From NCBI RefSeq assembly GCF_026262505.1, contig NC_067208.1, forward strand, positions 2,170,001 to 2,234,000: a stretch of 64,000 bases of DNA, in the 5' to 3' direction. The notes beneath the pieces were generated by a model. It was not told the DNA's origin. It saw only the letters and a list, made by a program, of their open reading frames with translations, and ran no database searches. This stretch comes from Trichomonas vaginalis G3 (lineage: Eukaryota > Parabasalia > Trichomonadida > Trichomonadidae). The position numbers and the translations under genes were made by a program. Shown piece by piece: positions 18,546 to 26,602 of this stretch (the stretch's first letter is position 1; each line of letters starts with the position of its first letter).

Positions 18546-18977
18546 AAAATCTAAGTGTTTAGTCTTAGTAAGTCTGTTGTGGTGCTGGGGCTGTCGGTTC
18601 TTCTGGCTTTGGAAGACATTCAGGAAGAGGGACGTGAGACATTCGTTTGTGTCCTGTCGGAAGGAAGAACTTTTCCAGTTGTCGGGAAAAACTTTTCCTG
18701 TCGGAAGGAAAAATTTTTTTTGTTGGAAGGAAAAACTTTTCCTGAAGTTCGACCAAAAAGTTCTCAATTTTCGAAAATTTGAATGGTTTACGGACGGACA
18801 ACTGGAAAATTTTTTTTTGTCGGATGGAAAATTTTTTCTTGTCGTCGGGAAAAATTTTTCCAGTTGTCGGGAAAATATTTTTCTGTCGGAAGGAAGGACT
18901 CGGAATGCCAGAAGGATTTGACGAGGCAATTTACCTAATTGAGCTACTTGAGCCATCTGAAGTCAAGCTTGAAAAAT
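18533..18977. repeat. Hairpin-array segment bracketed by an 18-bp direct repeat
   Basis: AAGTCAAGCTTGAAAAAT occurs at 18533-18550 and again at 18960-18977. Between them, about 18660-18890 holds at least seven short palindromes of the form GGAAAAA-N-TTTTTCC, spaced about 30 bp apart and joined by GTTGTCGG or CTGTCGGAAGG. The overlapping ORFs on both strands are products of this repetition. The first 100 bp can be read on the minus strand as a Pro-rich end (PEEPTAPAPQQTY), possibly a gene scrap. Confidence 0.8.
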
Positions 18978-18988
18978 AAAGAGTTCAT

Positions 18989-19882
18989 CTACCCTACTTG
19001 TTTGAAGTTGTCAAAATACTCTGTTATTTTTTCTTTCAGTAGCGGTAAGTCTTCTTTGAAGGTAAGTATTGTACAACCTTTCATATCATAGTGTGTTTGA
19101 GGTAACGTATCTTGAACTATTTGTTTCACATCTTCATTCGGTGTCATTGAAATCGGTAAGTTTTCGCGATAGAACCAATTTCTGTCAGATTTGTAAATCT
19201 TAGCAAGGTCGGAAAAGCTTTTGTTGTTTCTTCTGACTAAATGCAACATAACCATATCTCTGTCTTCTTCATTTTCCATCTCTTCAGTATAAATCATATA
19301 CTTATAGTTCTTTTCCTTTCCTTTTGGTACCGAACGTGGTATTCTTTTCTGAATGCTTTTGTCTTTTGCTTCAAGCTTGTTCTCTAGCTCTTCACGTTCT
19401 TGTCTATGAATTTCGTCAAGAAGTCTGTAAATATTCCAAGCATAACGAGGCGAAGCCCACATTGCAACAGCATTTACAAGAAGTCTATGTACATAATATC
19501 CTCTCAAACCGTTTGGCAATTTTTCACGATTTTCATAGAGTTTTGGCGACTGGGGTTTCTTACGTACTCGCTGTTCTTCACGATTTTCATGAGTTTTAGG
19601 CGACTGGGGTTTCCCTCCCACTCGCTGTTCTTCACTGTTTTCAGAAAAAAGTATGTCTCGCTGTGCTTCGCTCAAAAGTTCTTGTGTGCTTTGGTTCCTA
19701 AACCAGTCTTGTGGTTTCTTAGTATCTGGAGCAAAACATGCTGTCAAAATACTTTGCATTTGGTACATATCGTCTTTGACCGAACGAATGAGACGGAGTT
19801 GTTTGTTAAACTGAACCCACTCATATTCTTCATTTATAGCTTCATGGACTATAACTGTTGTTGTGTTCTCGGTTGTTGACAT
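18989..19882 (-). CDS. KilA-N domain protein
   Basis: 297 residues from the ATG at 19882; the apparent upstream start is TTG. A KilA-N DNA-binding domain spans about 35-158: the N-terminal strand part, DWFRNQSTQELL, then GYYVHRLLVNAVAMWASPRYAW with the typical Tyr-Val-His and Trp-x-Ser-Pro. A repeat insert at 80-121 (EEQRVGGKPQSPK / EEQRVRKKPQSPK) splits the domain and is encoded by DNA related to the 54-bp repeats at 20660-20880. The C-terminal 120 residues are unknown. KilA-N proteins are usually DNA-binding regulators of viruses and phages. It shares a leader with the next two minus-strand genes. Confidence 0.8.
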   Translation of the reverse strand: MSTTENTTTVIVHEAINEEYEWVQFNKQLRLIRSVKDDMYQMQSILTACFAPDTKKPQDWFRNQSTQELLSEAQRDILFSENSEEQRVGGKPQSPKTHENREEQRVRKKPQSPKLYENREKLPNGLRGYYVHRLLVNAVAMWASPRYAWNIYRLLDEIHRQEREELENKLEAKDKSIQKRIPRSVPKGKEKNYKYMIYTEEMENEEDRDMVMLHLVRRNNKSFSDLAKIYKSDRNWFYRENLPISMTPNEDVKQIVQDTLPQTHYDMKGCTILTFKEDLPLLKEKITEYFDNFKQVG

Positions 19883-19970
19883 ATCTGTCTTTACATACAA
19901 AATAAAAAAAATATTTTATAAAAAATTAGCGTTATTTTCTGACTTTCACAAAAGACCAAAAATAAACGCT

Positions 19971-20585
19971 TTACATGTATTTTTCAGCAACTTCGTCAAA
20001 TAATTTTATAGCTTTATCTATCTCATCTACTTCAAACGTTTCTTTACCTTTTATGGGAGCACCATACATTTTCTCAAACTTTTCAAGTAGTTCTGTTTCT
20101 GCAGCTCTCATATCATTAGCAAACACAACCTTGACTCTATTGACTGTACTGTCATATCTTTGAGTTATATTATATGTTCTTCCTATCTTATATCTCTTTG
20201 TATTGAAGTCCTTCGGTTTCTGAACGATGTAAAGTAAGCCTTCACTGCAACGTTCCGTATCGAATGAACCATATGTTATGAAGTTATATCCAACAACTGG
20301 GTCTAACCATAACAAAACTATTGGTATAAGACTTTTGTCTATAAGATATGCTGTAGTTCCATAGAATCTTACCGATATCATAAGCTCAGGATTTCTTGTC
20401 AAAATTTTCTGAGTAGAAGCAATTTTAACCCAGTCGTGGGATGTTTTCTTTCCAGATGGAGATATAATGTCTGACAAAGAATATTTGTTGTATTTCTTTG
20501 AGTATCTTACGTTTAAATCACCTATTCTAACCACTTTGGTGTCATTGTCTATCTTTCTAACTGTTTCAAACTCAATGTTTGTCAT
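19971..20585 (-). CDS. KilA-N-like / GIY-YIG (T5orf172) protein
   Basis: 204 residues from the ATG at 20585 (the longer start is TTG). The N-terminal half resembles KilA-N (SLSDII, DWVKIASTQKIL, YLIDKSLIPIVLLW). From about 116 a T5orf172/GIY-YIG-type nuclease fold follows: LLYIVQ, RYKIGRT, then a Glu in AAETELLEKF (about 163), and KGKETFEV. This architecture is common in large DNA viruses and phages, where it may cut or bind DNA. It lies 88 bases upstream of the KilA-N gene on the same strand, and the two probably arose by duplication of the N-terminal domain. Confidence 0.75.
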   Translation of the reverse strand: MTNIEFETVRKIDNDTKVVRIGDLNVRYSKKYNKYSLSDIISPSGKKTSHDWVKIASTQKILTRNPELMISVRFYGTTAYLIDKSLIPIVLLWLDPVVGYNFITYGSFDTERCSEGLLYIVQKPKDFNTKRYKIGRTYNITQRYDSTVNRVKVVFANDMRAAETELLEKFEKMYGAPIKGKETFEVDEIDKAIKLFDEVAEKYM

Positions 20586-21318
20586 ATATGTTCTTACATA
20601 CAAGATAAAAAAAATATTTTATAAAAAACTAACTTTATTTTTTCTATCTTAAGGAAATTCATGATTTTCATAGAGTTTTGGCGACTACGTTTTCTTACGT
20701 ACTCGCTGTTCTTCATGATTTTCATAGAGTTTTGGCGACTACGTTTTCTTACGTACTCGCTGTTCTTCATGATTTTCATAGAGTTTTGGCGACTACGTTT
20801 TCTTACGTACTCGCTGTTCTTCATGATTTTCATAGAGTTTTGGCGACTACGTTTTCTTACGTACTCGCTGTTCTTCACTGATTTTCATGAGTTTTATGCA
20901 AGACCGAAAAAAAACGCTCTAGAGAATTTTCACGATTTTCATAGAGTTTTGGCGACTACGTTTTCTTACCTACTCGCAATTTTTACGATTTTCATACGGA
21001 ATCTCTTCTCTCGGTTTTCCTCGGGAAGCAATCTTATGCCATTTTACTCAGATTTTTGTTGCTGAATTCAATAAAAATATATTTTAGGGTAGAAGGTGAG
21101 ATCTCACCTGTTTTCTCACCTCTTTTCTACCCCAGTTATTTTATAAGCGTTTTACATGGTAAACGTTATTTTTTAAATTTTGTGAAAACTCAACGGTTTG
21201 ACACAAGCCCTAAAAATTATTTTACTCAGATTTTCATACGGAATTCAGCACAAAATATATTTTAGGGTAGAAGGTTAGATCTAACCTGTTTTCTAACCTC
21301 TTTTCTAACCTCTTTTTT
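20586..21318. repeat. 54-bp tandem repeats and GATC palindrome modules
   Basis: A 54-bp unit starts at 20660, 20714, 20768 and 20822, nearly identical, with a degraded copy at about 20928-20985. Since 54 is a multiple of 3, frames stay open through the array and give spurious ORFs. Two palindromes follow, at 21094-21109 (AGGTGAGATCTCACCT) and 21272-21287 (AGGTTAGATCTAACCT). A copy of the 3' end of the next gene (AAGCGTTTTACATGGTAAACG) lies at about 21143-21163, 180 bp before the real one. Confidence 0.85.
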
Positions 21319-22257
21319 TCACAAGCGTTTCACATGGTAAACGTTATGAATTCGTGAGACTCTAAACAGTTTTGTAGCTTCTATTTCTTCTTTTAGTACA
21401 TCGAATGTTTTAACTATGCCGAAAGTCTCTTTATATTTCTTCTTGACGTCAGATAGAAGGAAATCTTCTGCTGTTGGATAGTTTTTGTTCAGAAATTCTA
21501 ACATGTTCATTTTATCTTCTGCTGGTTTTTCTGCTTCTTTCTTTAAATCTGCATAGTCGTTTCTCATACGTTCTATCTCTTTGACGGAGTAGTTATATTT
21601 CCTAATTGCTGCTTTACATTTAGAACATTGCGGGTTCATTTTTGCGTTATACATTGAAATAAAACCAGCTAAAACAACTAAAGCGTCAATGGTTTTCTTT
21701 AACGCAAAAGCTGCTGGTTTTATTTGTTCATTCCATACCTTACCTCTTCTATCTTTATCTCTTATCTGCCATACACATTCAGCAACTAACGAAACAAAGT
21801 TGTCGTAGGTCTTAAACTCCCCAGATTTATATATGTCAGAGATGTTCTTATATACCATGTCGCAATCTTTGTCCATAACCTTATGGTTGCAATGAAATCC
21901 AAGAAACTCATAGTTTACCTTACGAATGAACTTCTTTATTTCTACTGAGTCAGTTGCTTTGACTTCAATTTCGTCGAATTCGGGAATAGTGAGTTTTTGT
22001 TGTTGGATTTCAGGCAATTTGGGTAAATGGTCGATGAGGTCCTGCATTTCATAAAGATACTGTTCATTTGTTTCATCTTTCGCACTACAGTCTAAATTGC
22101 TTGTTAAAAGTTCTTGCTTTATCTTCTGGATTTCTGTTTCAAAAGTATATGAAGAAGGAATGAAGCTTTTCATCTCTACTAACATAGATGTTGGATTCAT
22201 GACTAACGAGTTTGGTGCTGTTGTTTGAATTGTTGTTGTGCCGATTGTTGAAATCAT
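21319..22257 (-). CDS. Unknown Maverick protein
   Basis: 312 residues from the ATG at 22257, chosen because TTTTATTTTGTAT precedes it as it does the two KilA-N genes; an in-frame ATG at 22326 would add a hydrophobic, unlikely leader. Soluble and charged, with CSKCKAAIRKYNY (a Cys pair) in the middle, a coiled-coil part after it, and a C-terminal block like a winged helix (YKETFGIVKTFDVLKEEI). The gene is flanked on both sides by palindrome modules in opposite orientation. No function assigned. Confidence 0.6.
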   Translation of the reverse strand: MISTIGTTTIQTTAPNSLVMNPTSMLVEMKSFIPSSYTFETEIQKIKQELLTSNLDCSAKDETNEQYLYEMQDLIDHLPKLPEIQQQKLTIPEFDEIEVKATDSVEIKKFIRKVNYEFLGFHCNHKVMDKDCDMVYKNISDIYKSGEFKTYDNFVSLVAECVWQIRDKDRRGKVWNEQIKPAAFALKKTIDALVVLAGFISMYNAKMNPQCSKCKAAIRKYNYSVKEIERMRNDYADLKKEAEKPAEDKMNMLEFLNKNYPTAEDFLLSDVKKKYKETFGIVKTFDVLKEEIEATKLFRVSRIHNVYHVKRL

Positions 22258-22326
22258 GTCTTTTATACAAAATAAAAAAATAAAAAAAATAAAACTAACT
22301 TTATTTTTTATTTCGGGAAAATTCAT

Positions 22327-22625
22327 GAAAATTCAAGAGGGTAGAAAAGAGGTTAGAAAAGAGGTTAGATCTAACCTTCTACCCTAAATTATATTTTTGT
22401 CTGATTTACACTCATTACGAAGAAGTCTTGACAAAACATGTACGATGAAATCATGACAAATTCAAGAGGGTAGAAAAGAGGTTAGAAAAGAGGTTAGATC
22501 TAACCTTCTACCCTAAATTATATTTTTGGGTCCTTTACACTCATTACGAAGAAGTTTTGACAAATTCATGAGGTGAGAAAAGAGGTGAAAAAAGAGGTGA
22601 GATCTCACCTCTTCACCTAAACATT
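22327..22625. repeat. Internal inverted copy of the subterminal palindrome modules
   Basis: Three modules with palindromes at 22362-22377, 22491-22506 (both AGGTTAGATCTAACCT) and 22595-22610 (AGGTGAGATCTCACCT). Between them lie reverse complements of the subterminal TTGTCAAGACTTCTTCGTA unit. The order and orientation mirror 8104-8480. Confidence 0.9.
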
Positions 22626-22630
22626 ATTTT

Positions 22631-23491
22631 TCAATACTTTTTCAGCACTTTTCCGTAGTTATATATGAAAGACAATTCGAGATAAAAGTCATAGTACAAT
22701 GGAATAATATGTTGCACACCATTTGTTGTGAACCAAACTTGAAAGTCAGAGAAACTGTTACTAGGTGGTTCGTAGAATTTAGAAGCAAAGTCATAAAAGT
22801 CCTTACCAATACATAGAAAACTATTGTTGCTTGAACTGAAACTTGCATGACACATAACATTTTGAGGGTCAAACACGTTTCTATAAACTGTCAAATCTGC
22901 TGGTGGAAGTATAAATTTAAATGGACCATCTGGTGGTAATGGTTCGTTCTGGTTTAGTAACCGAAGAAATTGTGCCCAAGAACGTTTGTCTACTTCCCAA
23001 AATAAAAACTCTGTACCTCTTGGAGGGTTAATTTCAATCTTTTGAAATGAAACGGCGGAGTTCATCTTGTCATATTCTAGTTTCAGATAGTATGTTCCAT
23101 TTAGTAAAGAGTCGTATTTTTCTTGAAATTCCCAATAATATTTGTTCATTTGAGTTTGAAAGTCATTTAGAGTTTTCTCAAGACTTTCGTCTGAACGAAC
23201 TGTAAAGATTCTCATTTCGTCAAATTTGTCTATTAGACCATCAGAACCTTTATACTGCCCATGAAAATATACTGCGAACATAAATGCGTTAGTTCTATTT
23301 GAAAACAAAACTCTTCTAAATCCTATTGCCTTTGCATCTGAAGGACTTTGAAGCCAACGAATTGGATAGTCAAACCTGTATACTCGGGATGAAATTTCTT
23401 CATCTGAAATAGTCCTACCAGCATTTGTAAAGATATAGTCTAACGGTTTTGTATCTGCTACTTTTGTTCTTTGTTTTTCAACCTGAAGCAT
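22631..23491 (-). CDS. Unknown Maverick protein, paralogue of 29259-30107
   Basis: 286 residues, clearly homologous to the 282-residue protein at 29259-30107. Shared blocks are TKPLD near residue 15, YRFDYPIRWL, KAIGFRR, VFDP, HASFS then NSFLC, FYEPPS, DFQVWFTTNG and FYLELSFIYNY at the end. Strand-rich and without signal or membrane segments. A duplicated capsid-associated or spike protein is one possibility; no family is recognised. Its start abuts the stop of a tiny upstream ORF. Confidence 0.7.
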   Translation of the reverse strand: MLQVEKQRTKVADTKPLDYIFTNAGRTISDEEISSRVYRFDYPIRWLQSPSDAKAIGFRRVLFSNRTNAFMFAVYFHGQYKGSDGLIDKFDEMRIFTVRSDESLEKTLNDFQTQMNKYYWEFQEKYDSLLNGTYYLKLEYDKMNSAVSFQKIEINPPRGTEFLFWEVDKRSWAQFLRLLNQNEPLPPDGPFKFILPPADLTVYRNVFDPQNVMCHASFSSSNNSFLCIGKDFYDFASKFYEPPSNSFSDFQVWFTTNGVQHIIPLYYDFYLELSFIYNYGKVLKKY

Positions 23492-23596
23492 TTAATATAT
23501 GTAAAAATATATTGTTTTAAAATGGTATGCCATTTCATATTTCTCATCTAACAAACAAGTTTCCCAACGGTCTTCTCCAACAAACTCAGCGTACAT
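23492..23596 (-). CDS. Possible 34-residue peptide
   Basis: An ATG at 23596 opens 34 codons ending exactly one base before the start of the next gene (23491). It lies between polymerase B and the 286-residue gene. The sequence starts MYAEFVGEDRWETCLL and has an aromatic C-terminus. It is either a small gene or a remnant; there is only length and position to go on. Confidence 0.25.
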   Translation of the reverse strand: MYAEFVGEDRWETCLLDEKYEMAYHFKTIYFYIY

Positions 23597-23641
23597 TTCA
23601 AATAAAATTTTAAAAATGTCACTTTTTTAAAAATAAATTTT

Positions 23642-25795
23642 TTATTTCATGCAATGTTTTATTTCTGTGCCGTCTTCAAGTATACCCCAGTACTTACGCT
23701 TGGAGAGGACATGAACTTCGGAAAATACCTTATCTAGCTTAAAACAGCCCATCTTTTCACTGACCATGCCCATTTCAATGAGTTTGTTGTACCCTTCTTC
23801 GTTCGTCATGAGTGCGTCAATGTTCTCATAGTAAACCACAACTTTCGATTTGACTTCGGAGAAGAATTTGTTGTAGTTGTCAAGGACTGCCTTTGCGAAC
23901 TGAGGGTAAGACCAATGTTCGACAATAGGTTTTAATGTGGTTACTAAGCCACTTTGACCTTGAGTGAATTCGTACTTCAAAACAAAAGGAGAAAACCTTT
24001 CAACAAAGTTGTCGACCTTCTCATAATGTTTACTCTTCATCTCTTGAGGTTTTTTAATGGAATATCCCCATGTCGAATTCATAAGCAATTTGAGTGTCAT
24101 TGCAAGTTTGGGATTTGAAGCTTTCCTAATATCATACAGTTGTTGTATGACTTTTCCAACTGTATAGTTCCTTCCCGGGAACTCACCATCTTCGTTTGGA
24201 ATTCCAGTCGGAATATATTGGACAAACCTCATGTATGCAGCGTTAAGGTCGACATAGTATATCTTTTCGTTTGAGTCGAACTTGTCGCAACCAATTGGTC
24301 CAGTTTGTGGAAATTCAAGTGAGTCTCTTATCTTCTGAGAAACTTCTCCTGTTATCTCATAAACATCGTCGAAGCAACCTGTTTCATATAAAACCTTCTG
24401 ACCTAACTCAGAAGCTCTCCAATACAATTTGACGTCAATTGGATGTCTCAATGGAAGTTTGTTTATAGCATCTTGAAGTTCTTGCAACCTCATTGGAAGT
24501 TCTTTTGGTTCAGGTTGGTATCCGAACAATCCAACTCCTTGTGGAATTGTGTACTTCTTTTGTACTAGAACTTTGTCTGGAACAACTTTTGGTCTTGCTA
24601 ACAATGAAAAGTTTGTTTCGTCTTTTGGTACAAAAGTTTCTGTCAGCTTGTCATCTGGAATTGGTTCCAACAAACCTTTCTCGAAAAGAATGTTTACAGC
24701 TCTGACAATGTTGCACTTGCCTTTTCCGAACAATGGGTTTGTAAGACTTTCGTTCAACATGAAGTGGTTGTGGACAATTACAATCTTCAACCATGGTAAA
24801 TTGAACTCAACAACATAGTCGTCATGTGAAGAACCTTTAGCTGTAGGTATGTTGACTCGGATATTGACATTTGCCAACGGTGCAATTTTTGCCAATTGAC
24901 CTCTGAGAATGTACCTTGTCTTCACACATGACTCAAGATACTTCATCTTCTCTTCTGAAACAAGACCAGAGTTCCTGAGACATGTAAGAATGCAAGGTTC
25001 ATTGACAATTGTTTCAATTGAATTGTAAATTCCATACCTTGTCAAGTCAATGTCAGACTTATTTATGAACGGAAAGTATCCAGCATGTTGTCTGACTGCT
25101 TGAGGGTTAGGTTGGTACCATTCGAACTTGACACTTGCAATTCCTTCAATTGCATTCAAAATGTCTGAGTCGGAGTCAACCATTTGTTCTCTCTTTGTAG
25201 TCTTGAAAGCGTCAAGAAGTTTTGCAGCTGTTTGTTCATTGCCATTTGCATAGTAAATGTGACCATCCAAATCCGTTATGGTCAATCTGAGATTGTGTCC
25301 TTTCTTATTTCCGTCTTGAATTGCAGCAAGTACACCCATGAAGCCTTCTTTGTTCTTTCCTTCGTCAAAGTTTACTGTAAAAGTTCGACCAGATGTAATT
25401 TGACTTCTAACTTCACGGTACTTTTCATATGCATATCTTGTTCTTTCCATGGGAGCATGACCATCCTCTGCACTACCTTTTTTCCTTCTCAAAGGATGCA
25501 ATTGTTCGTCATGTTTCCAGTAGAATCTGGCAAAGCCGTCGTGTCCTTCAACTTGAGGTTCACTAACATCGAAAGGCATGTCCATAAGACGTTCTTCTTC
25601 TAACCTCTCTAGTCTGTTTGGATAATTTGCACGTGCTGTTTCCAAATCCATTTCGTAGCGAAGACCAGCCAGTTTGTCATAGACTTTTATGGGTCTTCCT
25701 TTCTTATATTTAAACTTCTTCGAAACTCTCCAACCATATCTTTGCAACTCTGCTTTTATTCTAGCAGACTTTCTATCCATTCTATATGGGGGCAT
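23642..25795 (-). CDS. Family B DNA polymerase (protein-primed type), shortened
   Basis: 717 residues; replicates the element. Palm motifs: A as DLNAAYM (516-522), B as KLLMNSTWGY (569-578), C as YENIDA (656-661) and KRKYWG (699-704). An N-terminal block (PCILTCLRNSGL, then RGQLAKIA, about 267-306) resembles one found before the exonuclease in viral and Polinton enzymes. No exonuclease motifs are visible between it and motif A, and the whole is shorter than the roughly 1000+ residues usual for Polintons. Motif C has Asn where the first catalytic Asp of DTD is expected. Only 13 residues follow KRKYWG, so the thumb may be missing. It may be inactive or a divergent lineage. Confidence 0.85.
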   Translation of the reverse strand: MPPYRMDRKSARIKAELQRYGWRVSKKFKYKKGRPIKVYDKLAGLRYEMDLETARANYPNRLERLEEERLMDMPFDVSEPQVEGHDGFARFYWKHDEQLHPLRRKKGSAEDGHAPMERTRYAYEKYREVRSQITSGRTFTVNFDEGKNKEGFMGVLAAIQDGNKKGHNLRLTITDLDGHIYYANGNEQTAAKLLDAFKTTKREQMVDSDSDILNAIEGIASVKFEWYQPNPQAVRQHAGYFPFINKSDIDLTRYGIYNSIETIVNEPCILTCLRNSGLVSEEKMKYLESCVKTRYILRGQLAKIAPLANVNIRVNIPTAKGSSHDDYVVEFNLPWLKIVIVHNHFMLNESLTNPLFGKGKCNIVRAVNILFEKGLLEPIPDDKLTETFVPKDETNFSLLARPKVVPDKVLVQKKYTIPQGVGLFGYQPEPKELPMRLQELQDAINKLPLRHPIDVKLYWRASELGQKVLYETGCFDDVYEITGEVSQKIRDSLEFPQTGPIGCDKFDSNEKIYYVDLNAAYMRFVQYIPTGIPNEDGEFPGRNYTVGKVIQQLYDIRKASNPKLAMTLKLLMNSTWGYSIKKPQEMKSKHYEKVDNFVERFSPFVLKYEFTQGQSGLVTTLKPIVEHWSYPQFAKAVLDNYNKFFSEVKSKVVVYYENIDALMTNEEGYNKLIEMGMVSEKMGCFKLDKVFSEVHVLSKRKYWGILEDGTEIKHCMK

Positions 25796-25826
25796 TTTTA
25801 TAAAAATAAAAAAATATTTTTTTTCT

Positions 25827-26411
25827 TTACTTTACATAACCGCCTGCTGCCATAAGTCTTTGACGCCAACCCATACCAGCTAATGAAGGTTGACTTGGTT
25901 TAGTTTGGAAACTAAACTTTGGTTTTGGTTTATCTTCAGTTTTTGGTTTTTCTTCTTCTATCGGTTTTTCGTCACTTTTCGGTTCCTCTGACTTTACCTC
26001 ACCTGCAGGAACAGTTGTGTCGTCAACATCTTCATAAATATCATATGCCATTTGTTTTTGTTTTCCTTTCAACTTTTTGTGTTTGTTGTAAAGTTTAGAA
26101 TATTTCGACTCTAAGTCAATGAGATGTTCTATAATGAACTGTTGGTCAGTGAAGTAAACTTTTCCATCTGTTGTCTCGAAAGCTCCTTCAGACTTCAATA
26201 TTTTATTTGTGAGAGTCTGTTTCTTTTTTGAGATACTAGCCGTTCCATTTCTATGAAAAGTGACTTTATAGTTAGGGTTTGTATTTCCAGACCTGGCACT
26301 TTCTATTATTGAATTTTTCTCTTCATCTGTAAGTTCTTTGACAGGTTTTGACAATGGTTCTGAACTTTTTGTTTGTGGTGTCAAATCTACCGTTTCAACT
26401 TCTTCGGTCAT
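25827..26411 (-). CDS. Unknown protein with a candidate maturation site
   Basis: 194 residues. It has an acidic N-terminus, a middle block NPNYKVTFHRNGTASISKK then a helix (HLIDLESKYSKLYNKHKKL), a Pro/Glu/Lys-rich linker, and a conserved-looking end SLAGMGWRQRLMAAGGYVK. LAGMG-W fits the adenain cleavage consensus (M/I/L)xGx-G. The start shares CTGAGATGAAATG with the next minus-strand gene. A minor virion protein is plausible but unproven. Confidence 0.55.
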   Translation of the reverse strand: MTEEVETVDLTPQTKSSEPLSKPVKELTDEEKNSIIESARSGNTNPNYKVTFHRNGTASISKKKQTLTNKILKSEGAFETTDGKVYFTDQQFIIEHLIDLESKYSKLYNKHKKLKGKQKQMAYDIYEDVDDTTVPAGEVKSEEPKSDEKPIEEEKPKTEDKPKPKFSFQTKPSQPSLAGMGWRQRLMAAGGYVK

Positions 26412-26430
26412 TTCATCTCAGTAAAAAATT

Positions 26431-26583
26431 TTAGTTTGGTTTGTTTTCAACTGGTTGTTGTTGTTTTTTAAGTCGGTCTAAAACTTCCTGAGGTATAGGA
26501 AGAACTTGACAAACACGTTGTGTAACTGCTGGAAGTCGACAAATCCATCTTGAACCCATTTGTCTCAATGCTGTATTGTTCAT
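26431..26583 (-). CDS. 50-residue protein, unknown
   Basis: ATG at 26583 to TAA at 26431-26433. It is preceded by the same sequence (TTTTTTACTGAGATGAA) as the 194-residue gene 170 bases downstream, which argues that it is a real transcription unit. The product is basic with two Cys and a Gln-rich tail (RWICRLPAVTQRVCQVLP in the middle). No family recognised. Confidence 0.5.
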   Translation of the reverse strand: MNNTALRQMGSRWICRLPAVTQRVCQVLPIPQEVLDRLKKQQQPVENKPN

Positions 26584-26602
26584 TTCATCTCAGTAAAAAA
26601 CT

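Noticed and set aside
18450-18979. Several overlapping ORFs on both strands of the hairpin array
   Set aside because: All are repetitions of the same short palindromic units; no start context or family.
20594-21065. Long ORFs in the 54-bp repeat array
   Set aside because: The unit is a multiple of three without stops, so all frames remain open by construction.
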